From an uncultured Lachnospiraceae bacterium (GTDB lineage: Bacteria; Bacillota; Clostridia; Lachnospirales; Lachnospiraceae), in assembly GCA_946538445.1 (NCBI GenBank), contig CAMNGO010000080.1, positions 1-8,419 of the forward strand: a DNA stretch of 8,419 nt, in the 5' to 3' direction. The notes below the pieces were generated by a model. The model did not search any database and had not been told where the DNA came from. It saw only the letters and a program-made list of their open reading frames with translations. The position numbers were made by a program, and so were the translations under genes. Positions 1 to 6,005 of this stretch are shown in pieces (the first letter of the stretch is position 1; each line of letters begins with the position of its first letter).

Positions 1-350
1 GATTTTTTCCTCTATGGCCATAGTGAAGTGCTGGATAAGATAAAGGCTGTGTGCAGGATGATCCTGAAGAGGAGAAGTCAGGAGTATCTGGATCGAAGGA
101 TTTTTTTCGTCCCGGTCTTCGACCATGAAGAAAAGATGAAGAGCCCCTCTACCATGCATACCAATACAGCCATCAGACTGTAAAAGAAGCGGCAGAAATA
201 GCAGAAAGAAATCATGTGAAAAACCTGGTTCTATGGCATACGGAAGATGGTACCTACGGAAAACGCCGGGAACTTTATACCAAAGAAGCCGGCAACTACT
301 TCCATGGTAACATTTGGGTTCCCGATGACGGTGATCTCATTGAGTTATAG
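1..350 (+). pseudogene. MBL-fold metallo-hydrolase, 3' remnant, frameshifted and internally deleted
   Basis: Two reading frames on the plus strand carry successive pieces of one protein. Frame 1 (from the window edge to about 128) reads DFFLYGHSEVLDKIK and, further on, RRIFFVPVFD. Frame 3 (from about 129 to the TAG at 348-350) reads HQTVKEAAEIAERN, NLVLWHTED, RRELYTKEAGNYFHG and the C-terminus WVPDDGDLIEL. I recognise both from the clostridial beta-lactamase-fold (ribonuclease Z-like) hydrolases, in which the tail has the form LVLWHTED...LYTKEG..YF.G...VPDD...IEL. In intact members several tens of residues, including a metal-ligand region around a GDEP motif, lie between the FFVPV and HQTVK segments. 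Here the two nearly abut and change frame, and frame 3 has a TGA at 126-128. Deletion plus frameshift is therefore more likely than a single sequencing error. The 5' part lies outside the window. It converges on the cyclase gene, 32 bases away. Confidence 0.75.
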
Positions 351-382
351 ACTCATAATATTGATGAAGCTTTCCGTGAATA

Positions 383-1027
383 TCATTCAAACCATGCAAC
401 AGCACGGATTGGGGCGCCGTCGCTATTAATTAGTTTCAGAGGGAAACAGCTGAACCAGAACAATTCAGAACCACAAAGTCCAAGGTTACAGAGATTTTCT
501 ATGTTCACGATATCTTTGTTCATAAAGAGTTTTTTATGCCGTGTAATGTTAACATCTGCAATAGGATCAATACTAATCGCATCGAATCCAATCCCTTTGT
601 AGTCTCCTGCAAGAATGAAATCCAGGACAGAATCTTCAATACAGGGATAATCTCCAAAGTATGCATCTGTGCCCCATTTTTCGTCCCATCCTAGGTAAAA
701 CAATAGAAAGTCGGCGGTTTTCACTTTATCTCCATATGGGGTTAAATGATCCATTGTAATCAATCCGCCCTCACTTACAGATGTACAATCAATAACTAAT
801 GCTTTTCCGATGAATTGTTCCGGTGGGAAAGTATCCAGCGTAGTCATGCCACGGTATATGTGTGCCGGGGAATCCATGTGAGTTCCTGTGTGCGTGGTCA
901 TGGAAATTCTTGTTTCTTTAAATCCATCTTTTTCGTAAATAGCAACTGGTTCTAAAGCCGGTGGCTCCGTCCCCGGATAAACCGGCATCTTACTTTCTAT
1001 AACATGTGTTAAATCAATTACTTTCAT
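383..1027 (-). CDS. Cyclase family protein (kynurenine formamidase-like metal-dependent hydrolase)
   Basis: Intact 214-residue protein, a normal length for the cyclase / kynurenine formamidase superfamily. The family's metal-binding signature HxGTHxDxPxH is complete at residues 46-56 (HTGTHMDSPAH). The N-terminal segment LTHVIESKMPVYPGTEPP (6-23) and the later segments FLLFYLGWDEKWGTDAYFGDYP (in 107-128), GIGFDAISIDPIAD (145-158) and IENLCNL (176-182) are also typical. Characterised relatives hydrolyse N-formylkynurenine or amide/lactone-like substrates in the cytoplasm using zinc or manganese. No other tryptophan-catabolism gene is visible, so the substrate is open. There is no signal peptide. 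The ATG (1025-1027) overlaps the TGA of the upstream lipoprotein gene as ATGA, and a GGAGG at 1035-1039 lies inside that gene's last codons, so translation is probably coupled. I see no terminator between this gene and the convergent pseudogene. The family call is firm; calling it kynB would not be justified. Confidence 0.9.
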   Translation of the reverse strand: MKVIDLTHVIESKMPVYPGTEPPALEPVAIYEKDGFKETRISMTTHTGTHMDSPAHIYRGMTTLDTFPPEQFIGKALVIDCTSVSEGGLITMDHLTPYGDKVKTADFLLFYLGWDEKWGTDAYFGDYPCIEDSVLDFILAGDYKGIGFDAISIDPIADVNITRHKKLFMNKDIVNIENLCNLGLCGSELFWFSCFPLKLINSDGAPIRAVAWFE

Positions 1028-2079
1028 AGTTCCCCCTCCAGTATTGCATCAATCAATACTTTCCCTGTGTCAAAGCAATTCTGCATCGCCGTTTCAAAGA
1101 TGTCCACAGACTCCATGCTGTCTTCCGATGCAAGATGATCATCGGATTCCGGTCCCCACATCATTTCAGGTGTTATGTCACTTGGGAATACATCCATATT
1201 GACACTCACCCGAAGTATAATCAGACGGTCAAGTAATCCGAAACTTTTCACTGCCTGACCAACCGCAACATCCTCCATTTCAGTAATAGAAAACGGATCT
1301 TTGCAATCATATGTTTCAGTGATCAGGAGGGCGTTTTGATGGTCATATTTGCCTTTCCAAAAATTATCGCCTGTCACGGTTGTGCCGCGCATTACCTGGG
1401 GCGGCCTCTGGGCCCATTCTTCCCCGGGATATTCTTTGTCGAGAAATCTTTCTGTCCGTTCGGTTGTCTCCAACGGTACATTTTTCACTCTTTCAAATAC
1501 ACGGTCCGTAAGACTTTGATCCAGCCGGATGACGGAACTGTCATCGAAGCTCTCATCATGAAACCATGTGGTTTCCGTTTCCTTACTTATCTCCCGCGGA
1601 TCTGCCCGATGCCCAAGATCAAAATCCACTGCAGCTGTAATCACAAAGACATCGCCGAAGATTCCATATCCTTCCGCCGAACCTCCGCAGCCGACAGACA
1701 ATATATATGCTTCGGAGAAATCAAAGCGTTTGTCCGATAAGACAGCTGCCGTGGTTAAAGCGGAATTGACCTTTCCCTGTCCGGTAAGGCACATAGCCAC
1801 ACCATCTTTGTAATACAACTTACCTATATCCGAGCGTCCCTCAATCTCATAAACATCTCCTCCGTCAAGATATCCCTCATAAAACAGCTGGGCTTCTCCC
1901 GGAAAATCTCCTGTGAGTTCATCCACCTCAAATTTCGGAAGAATCAAAACTTTTACAGAAATGGGTTGCTTGTTTTCCGAATCAGTTTCCTCAGTCTTCA
2001 GTGTGTGATTGGAACATCCTGCTGTAAATACCATCACCACAAAAACGAACACTAATGATATTATCATCTGCTTCTTCAT
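1024..2079 (-). CDS. NUP-family lipoprotein (nucleoside-phosphorylase-fold, 'purine nucleoside permease'-like)
   Basis: Residues are numbered from the ATG at 2077-2079, giving 351 residues. An in-frame TTG at 2092-2094 would add five residues, but the AGGGGA at 2086-2091 sits inside that extension at the right distance for the ATG. Residues 1-22 are a lipoprotein signal: KK, a hydrophobic core, and a lipobox ending FTAGC with Cys22 as the lipidation site. The mature protein should therefore face outside, anchored to the membrane. The rest matches the NUP family (PF06516), which shares a fold with purine nucleoside phosphorylases and MTA/SAH nucleosidases. LTGQGKVNSALTTAAVL is followed by ILSVGCGGSAEGYGIFGDV, like the glycine-rich phosphate/nucleoside-binding strand. 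ITEMEDVAVGQAV resembles the MExxA substrate-binding motif, and LIILRVSVNMD resembles the R.SD strand. The founding member is a yeast nucleoside permease, but an extracellular nucleoside-binding or -cleaving enzyme is equally plausible. It is coupled to the cyclase gene by an ATGA overlap. Confidence 0.82.
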   Translation of the reverse strand: MKKQMIISLVFVFVVMVFTAGCSNHTLKTEETDSENKQPISVKVLILPKFEVDELTGDFPGEAQLFYEGYLDGGDVYEIEGRSDIGKLYYKDGVAMCLTGQGKVNSALTTAAVLSDKRFDFSEAYILSVGCGGSAEGYGIFGDVFVITAAVDFDLGHRADPREISKETETTWFHDESFDDSSVIRLDQSLTDRVFERVKNVPLETTERTERFLDKEYPGEEWAQRPPQVMRGTTVTGDNFWKGKYDHQNALLITETYDCKDPFSITEMEDVAVGQAVKSFGLLDRLIILRVSVNMDVFPSDITPEMMWGPESDDHLASEDSMESVDIFETAMQNCFDTGKVLIDAILEGEL

Positions 2080-2085
2080 GTTCTT

Positions 2086-2092
2086 TCCCCTC
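2086..2092 (-). promoter_or_regulatory. Ribosome binding site deciding the lipoprotein start
   Basis: Read on the minus strand this is GAGGGGA, seven to eight bases before the ATG at 2077-2079. It lies downstream of the possible TTG start at 2092-2094, which has no purine-rich site of its own in the AT-rich sequence before it. This is why the shorter reading, with a clean MKKQ start and standard lipoprotein signal, was chosen. Confidence 0.75.
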
Positions 2093-2123
2093 AATAATGT
2101 CTTGTTATCATTTATTTAATAGG

Positions 2124-2151
2124 AGTATAGCATATTATCGGAAATTGAAAA
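2124..2151 (-). promoter_or_regulatory. Sigma-A-type promoter for the lipoprotein-cyclase operon
   Basis: On the minus strand a -35-like TTTTCA (2146-2151) is followed after 16 bases by a good -10 hexamer TATACT (2124-2129). Transcription would begin near 2117, leaving a leader of about 38 bases before the ATG at 2079. The -35 box is weak (four of six matches to TTGACA) and lies on the U-run and last stem base of the preceding terminator. No obvious operator was seen. This is inferred from sequence only. Confidence 0.55.
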
Positions 2152-2181
2152 AGGTGCTCCTACCGGTTGTAGGAACACCTT
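2148..2181 (-). terminator. Intrinsic terminator of the ABC transporter operon
   Basis: Arms 2151-2163 and 2169-2181 form a 13-base-pair stem (AAGGTGTTCCTAC / GTAGGAGCACCTT on the minus strand). Twelve of 13 positions pair canonically and the thirteenth is a G-U wobble in the minus-strand RNA. The loop has five bases, and the stem ends in a run of five T (2148-2152). It starts 20 bases after the stop of the second ABC gene at 2201-2203, so it ends minus-strand transcription of that operon. Confidence 0.85.
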
Positions 2182-2200
2182 AAATTATTATCTATATGTG

Positions 2201-3943
2201 TCAAATACTCCATGCTGCTCCAGTGTTTTGAAGCTGTGTCATGCGTCTGAAGATACTGTTCTCTTTTGCAATTAATTCATTGGGGCTGCCCTCTTCCGCA
2301 ACTTTGCCATCCACAATGACCACAATCTTATCCGCTGCCTCCACAGTGCGCATGCGATGGGCGATAACCAATACAGTCTTACCAACAAGCAACCGGGAAA
2401 GAGCTTCCTGAACCTTAGTCTCATTTTCCACATCAAGAGAAGCTGTGGCCTCGTCCAACAGGACAATCGGGGCGTTTTTCAGAAGCGCCCTGGCTATAGA
2501 GATGCGCTGACGCTCACCGCCGGAAAGTTTTGCTCCATTCTCACCGATTGGCGTTGCGTAACCTTGAGGTAGCTTTTCAACAAATTCATCACAGTTGGCG
2601 GCAGCTGCAGCGACAAGGACCTCTTCATCTGTAGCGCCATGCTTCCCAAGACGGATATTCTCCATAACGGTGTCGTCAAAAAGGACCACGTCCTGAAATA
2701 CCATGGAGTAATCTGTAAGCAGCACTTCAGGATCAACAGAATTGATATCTACTCCCCCAACCTTGATACTGCCTTCAGATATATCCCACAGTCGGGCAGC
2801 CAATCTTGCGCAGGTACTCTTGCCTGACCCTGAGGGACCCACAAGTGCTGTTACCTCACCCTCTTTTGCAATAAAACTGACTCCATGTAAGACCTGTTCA
2901 TTATCGTATGCAAATCGCACATTTTCAAATGTGATATCGTGACCATCCGGGCTGAAAGATTCAACACCTTCCGCTGTTTTTGCGTCATAGATTTCCATCA
3001 GCCGGCTTGCGGAGACCTGTGACATGAACATTTCTGCTATTAAAGCCAAGGCCTGATCAAAGGGTGCGTAGATTCGGGTGATTGCCAACAGGAACATGAA
3101 AAGAATCATAAAGTCAATCTGACCGGACAGAATCAGATTCGATCCTGTCAGGATTGTGGTAGCCACGCCCAGCCTCATAATAACGCTGGCCGCATTGACA
3201 AATATACCGGTTGAGAGTTCCCCATGGATCATAGTCTTTTCATGGTAGTCAATCTTATCATTTAGAACTCTCAGAAAACGATCTTCCTGATTCGTCGCAC
3301 GGATCTCACGGATATTCTCCAGGGTTTCCTGGATACCGTCAGCCACCTGAATTCCTGCTGCCTTGGTCAACTCGGAATTACGTTTGGCCAGTTTCCTGCT
3401 GCCGAACAGCAGACCAAAAGCTACCGGGACTCCCCACAGGCAAGCCAGTGCCATACGCCAGTTATAGATCAGCATGCCGATTGCTATGATTGCTGTAGAA
3501 ATGTATGATCCGTAAAGATATCCAAGACAATGGGACCAGACATGTTCCAGACGATTTACATCTCCCATGATGGTCTCTGTGAGATCTGCCAGATCCCGCT
3601 TGGCAAAATAACCCAGCGGAAGTTTTCTTAACCGTTCAGCCAATCCGATACGGACTGTTTTAACCTCACCATAAACCAGACCGTATGTGGAACGATATTG
3701 TTGCAGGTGAGTCAGTATCGAAAGGATCAGAAATGTCAATACTAAAAGGATAAAGGTGGACGCCTTCGGCAATTCTTCTTCGTCGGTCAGAACAGCCATG
3801 TATTCTGCCATCATCAGATACAGGATTCCCATGCCGCCCATCACGATGAGGTTAACGATAACCGTCCAAAACGTACCTTTTTTTGTATTTCTTATACCCT
3901 GATCAGTAAGAGCATATTTCCTCTGAAATGATTTCCCGAACAT
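2201..3943 (-). CDS. ABC half-transporter, second subunit (membrane domain plus ATPase)
   Basis: This 580-residue protein has the exporter-type fold: an N-terminal six-helix membrane domain (roughly residues 22-310) followed by one ATPase domain (about 335-575). All nucleotide motifs are present: Walker A GPSGSGKST (369-377), Q-loop Gln417 in MVFQD, signature LSGGERQR (473-480), Walker B with catalytic glutamate in LLDEATASLD (D497, E498) and the H-loop IAHR (His529). The coupling-loop segment LGYFAKRDLADLTETIMGDV (110-129) is a form I associate with clostridial ABC pairs and with YbtPQ/IrtAB-like siderophore systems. That substrate hint is a family resemblance, not proof. The start codon follows the stop of its partner directly (TAAATG), with AGGAGG at 3952-3957 inside the partner's last codons, so the two should be made in fixed ratio. 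It probably dimerises with the 609-residue partner. Drug, peptide or lipid export remains possible. Confidence 0.92.
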   Translation of the reverse strand: MFGKSFQRKYALTDQGIRNTKKGTFWTVIVNLIVMGGMGILYLMMAEYMAVLTDEEELPKASTFILLVLTFLILSILTHLQQYRSTYGLVYGEVKTVRIGLAERLRKLPLGYFAKRDLADLTETIMGDVNRLEHVWSHCLGYLYGSYISTAIIAIGMLIYNWRMALACLWGVPVAFGLLFGSRKLAKRNSELTKAAGIQVADGIQETLENIREIRATNQEDRFLRVLNDKIDYHEKTMIHGELSTGIFVNAASVIMRLGVATTILTGSNLILSGQIDFMILFMFLLAITRIYAPFDQALALIAEMFMSQVSASRLMEIYDAKTAEGVESFSPDGHDITFENVRFAYDNEQVLHGVSFIAKEGEVTALVGPSGSGKSTCARLAARLWDISEGSIKVGGVDINSVDPEVLLTDYSMVFQDVVLFDDTVMENIRLGKHGATDEEVLVAAAAANCDEFVEKLPQGYATPIGENGAKLSGGERQRISIARALLKNAPIVLLDEATASLDVENETKVQEALSRLLVGKTVLVIAHRMRTVEAADKIVVIVDGKVAEEGSPNELIAKENSIFRRMTQLQNTGAAWSI

Positions 3944-5773
3944 TTACTCCACCTCCTCTCCCTGCAAAGCAGACTTCGTCGGCTCTCCATGAGAGATTTT
4001 CCATTTCACAGCCTTATTGTAATCTGTCCACATCCTTGCATAAAGTCCACCTGCTGAAGCAAGTTGCACATGGGTCCCTTCTTCCGCCACATGACCGGAA
4101 TCCAGCACGATGATCTTATCCGCACCGATAACCGTCGACAGACGATGTGCAATCATAATGACCGTGCGGCCTTTTGTCAGTGCGGAAAATGCCTTTTGGA
4201 TCAGGACTTCATTCTCCGGATCGGCAAAGGCTGTCGCCTCGTCCAAAACTACAATTGGAGCATCCTTTAGAATTGCTCGTGCCAACGCTACACGCTGCTG
4301 CTCCCCTCCGGAAAGGTAGGTGCCTTCTGTCCCGATGACCGTATCCATTCCGTCCGGAAGTTTTTCGAGGATATCATCGCACTGTGCTGCAGTAAGGGCA
4401 GCCTGTACTTCGTCCCGTGAGGCATCCGGTCTTGCCGCCCGTACATTTTCCAGGACGCTTGCCTTAAATAGCCGGTTATTCTGGAAGACAAAGGCAACCT
4501 GATCCATCAGCATATGGGGATCGGTTTCACGGACATCCACTCCGCCGACTGACACACTTCCGGAATTTACGTCCCAGAAACGGGGGATCAAGCTTGCTGC
4601 TGTAGTCTTACCACCACCGGAAGGTCCGACAAGCGCCACTGTCTGCCCTGGCTCCACAAGGAAAGAAACGTGATCCAGTGCAGGCAGATCAGAACCTTCA
4701 TAGGTAAAACTTACATCTTTGAATTCCACACTGTTGCCCACAGGAATCAGTGGGTTATCAGTAATTTTAAGCACCGGGGCACTCATGACTTGATCAATCC
4801 GGGCCAAGGCGGTGCTCGCCAGCATCATTCCGCTCGACGCAAACATAATCCTGGCCAGAGCTGTGGAAATGATGGCAGAAAACACCGCGTAAAAAGCGAA
4901 GTTTGTTACAAACCCTGTGAAGTTTCCTGTTTTCAAGGCCCCTGGTGCTAACAGCAATGCAACAGGCACCAGAAAGACAAATGCCCCTTCTGTGAATGTC
5001 AGATTCACGGACTGAGGCAGGCAGCATATGTCCCCCTGATAATGCTCAGCTTTGGCACTGTAATCCTCTATCGCCTGCTTAAAAGCCTTAAAAGAATACA
5101 CCGTCTGCTGAAAAATCTTGACCACAGGAATTCCGCGTACATATTCCGTGCCAGCCTTGCTCATCACATCCTGAGCCGCCTGGTATTCCTGCATGAGCTT
5201 TGCGTTTTTACCGCCCATCATGGTAAACATAGCTAAAATCGAAATAGCAGCCGATAAAAGGCATGCAACACCCATTCTCCAGTCAAATACGACCATCAGG
5301 ATTATCATGGAGATTAACATAGCAGTGCTACCGACAATATCCGCCAGGTTGTGGGCCAGAAGAGTTTCTGTCTCAGATGCAGCACCATCCAGACGGTTTC
5401 GGATGAGACCGGAAGCATTCGAATCAAAGAAGCCCAAAGGGGTCTTCATCAAATGTGCCATACCCTGTTTACGGATATTGGAAGCTGTGCGAAAAGCAGC
5501 CAGATGAGTACACATTAAAGCGGCGAAATAGACCACTATTCCTGCCACGGCAAATCCAAAGGCCATCCATCCGTAATCTGCAATTTCTGTAGCCAAAGTC
5601 CAGTTTGGTGCGGCGGCAATCAGGTCCCTTGCCACCAGCCAGATACAGATGTAGGGTGCCATGCCAAGAACCATGGCAACAGCAGAAAGACCAAGGCCTA
5701 AAAAGGTCAATCCTTTGTAATTACCTGCATACTTAAGTAGTACGGCTATGTCACTCTGTTTCTTTTCTTTCAT
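3944..5773 (-). CDS. ABC half-transporter, first subunit (membrane domain plus ATPase)
   Basis: This 609-residue protein has the same layout as its neighbour: a six-helix membrane domain (about residues 20-320) and then an ATPase domain (about 348-580). Motifs are Walker A GPSGGGKT (383-390), Q-loop Gln431 in FVFQNN, signature LSGGEQQR (487-494), Walker B plus catalytic glutamate in VVLDEATAFADPENE (D511, E512) and H-loop IAHRLST (His543). The D-loop reads AFAD where most exporters have ALD; this variant is one I recall from the YbtP/IrtA-type group, whose members import siderophores despite exporter architecture. Both ATPase sites of the presumed heterodimer keep their catalytic glutamate. 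The C-terminal tail ends GEEVE, whose codons supply the ribosome binding site of the next gene. The gene's own site is AAAGGAT (5783-5789), nine bases before the ATG. The upstream repeats at 5803-5825 suggest repressor control. Confidence 0.92.
   Translation of the reverse strand: MKEKKQSDIAVLLKYAGNYKGLTFLGLGLSAVAMVLGMAPYICIWLVARDLIAAAPNWTLATEIADYGWMAFGFAVAGIVVYFAALMCTHLAAFRTASNIRKQGMAHLMKTPLGFFDSNASGLIRNRLDGAASETETLLAHNLADIVGSTAMLISMIILMVVFDWRMGVACLLSAAISILAMFTMMGGKNAKLMQEYQAAQDVMSKAGTEYVRGIPVVKIFQQTVYSFKAFKQAIEDYSAKAEHYQGDICCLPQSVNLTFTEGAFVFLVPVALLLAPGALKTGNFTGFVTNFAFYAVFSAIISTALARIMFASSGMMLASTALARIDQVMSAPVLKITDNPLIPVGNSVEFKDVSFTYEGSDLPALDHVSFLVEPGQTVALVGPSGGGKTTAASLIPRFWDVNSGSVSVGGVDVRETDPHMLMDQVAFVFQNNRLFKASVLENVRAARPDASRDEVQAALTAAQCDDILEKLPDGMDTVIGTEGTYLSGGEQQRVALARAILKDAPIVVLDEATAFADPENEVLIQKAFSALTKGRTVIMIAHRLSTVIGADKIIVLDSGHVAEEGTHVQLASAGGLYARMWTDYNKAVKWKISHGEPTKSALQGEEVE
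3952..3957 (-). promoter_or_regulatory. Ribosome binding site embedded in the upstream ABC gene
   Basis: A perfect AGGAGG on the minus strand lies within the Glu-Glu-Val-Glu-stop codons of the first ABC gene, eight bases before the ATG of the second gene (3941-3943). It supports that start and implies coupled translation. Confidence 0.85.
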
Positions 5774-5802
5774 AGAATCACCATCCTTTCTTCTCTATTA
5801 AC

Positions 5803-5825
5803 AACACGTGTTAGATATAACTAAC
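5803..5825 (-). promoter_or_regulatory. Operator-like inverted repeats upstream of the ABC operon
   Basis: Two overlapping symmetric elements lie 30-52 bases before the ATG at 5773. GTTAG (5810-5814) and CTAAC (5821-5825) form an inverted repeat with a six-base AT spacer: GTTAGATATAACTAAC on the plus strand. A ten-base perfect palindrome AACACGTGTT (5803-5812) shares three bases with it. The TTAG-N6-CTAA arrangement resembles binding sites of DtxR/IdeR/MntR-type metal repressors, although TetR or MarR repressors also use such repeats. Position between the preceding terminator and the start codon fits an operator over a promoter. The promoter hexamers themselves are not convincing here. The regulator is not in this window. 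Confidence 0.5.
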
Positions 5826-5836
5826 TTCTGTTTGAT

Positions 5837-5874
5837 AAAAAACGCCTTCTCCGAAACAAACAGAGAAGGCGTTT
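5837..5874 (-). terminator. Strong intrinsic terminator of the ATPase operon
   Basis: Arms 5840-5851 and 5863-5874 pair perfectly over 12 bases (AAACGCCTTCTC / GAGAAGGCGTTT on the minus strand) around an 11-base loop. The descending arm runs into TTTTTT (5837-5842) on the minus strand. It lies 22 bases beyond the stop of the 26-codon ORF, so that ORF falls inside the ATPase transcript, and the ABC operon must start from its own promoter. Confidence 0.92.
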
Positions 5875-5896
5875 GTATTCACTATACTATATTTCC

Positions 5897-5977
5897 TTAT
5901 TTCTTCTTGTATCCGGTCATCATGGTCATCAAAAAACAGACAACTGTTGCCCATGCCCAAAATTTATGCTGTTTCAT
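5897..5977 (-). CDS. Candidate 26-residue single-pass membrane micropeptide
   Basis: A short ORF not called by usual length cut-offs: ATG at 5975-5977, TAA at 5897-5899. The product begins MKQHKFWAWATVVCFLMTMM and ends TGYKKK. It has a positively charged start, a hydrophobic core of about 16 residues (6-21) with two Trp and one Cys, and a lysine-rich end, which fits one short transmembrane helix. A good ribosome binding site, AAAGGAAG (5983-5990), lies five bases before the ATG (5978-5982). The ORF starts 28 bases after the ATPase stop and ends just before the operon's terminator, so it is cotranscribed with the ATPase. Small membrane proteins of this size that tune transporters are known, for example KdpF with the Kdp ATPase and MgtR with MgtA. 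The same role here is inference. I have an impression of similar short sequences in clostridia but cannot name a family. Confidence 0.7.
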   Translation of the reverse strand: MKQHKFWAWATVVCFLMTMMTGYKKK

Positions 5978-6005
5978 AGCTTCTTCCTTTCTGTTTCATT
6001 ATTTA

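Noticed and set aside
350..382. Terminator between the pseudogene and the cyclase gene
   Set aside because: I found no stem with a following T-run on either strand in this short gap.
247..429. 60-residue plus-strand ORF across the pseudogene and the cyclase 3' end
   Set aside because: The hydrolase remnant is in another frame in this stretch, and this ORF shows no motif and runs into the cyclase gene's antisense.
1336..1740. 134-residue plus-strand ORF inside the lipoprotein gene
   Set aside because: It is antisense to a gene with a clear family and lipobox, has no recognisable motif, and is a reading-frame shadow.
2080..2094. Upstream TTG start for the lipoprotein
   Set aside because: The AGGGGA lies downstream of it and upstream of the ATG at 2077-2079, which also gives a cleaner signal peptide.
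5193..5507. 104-residue plus-strand ORF opposite the first ABC gene
   Set aside because: Antisense to the conserved membrane domain, with no ribosome binding site or family resemblance.
5875..5896. TATACTATAT tract as a promoter -10 on the plus strand
   Set aside because: No matching -35 at proper distance and no plus-strand gene follows, so it is probably just AT-rich spacer before the terminator.
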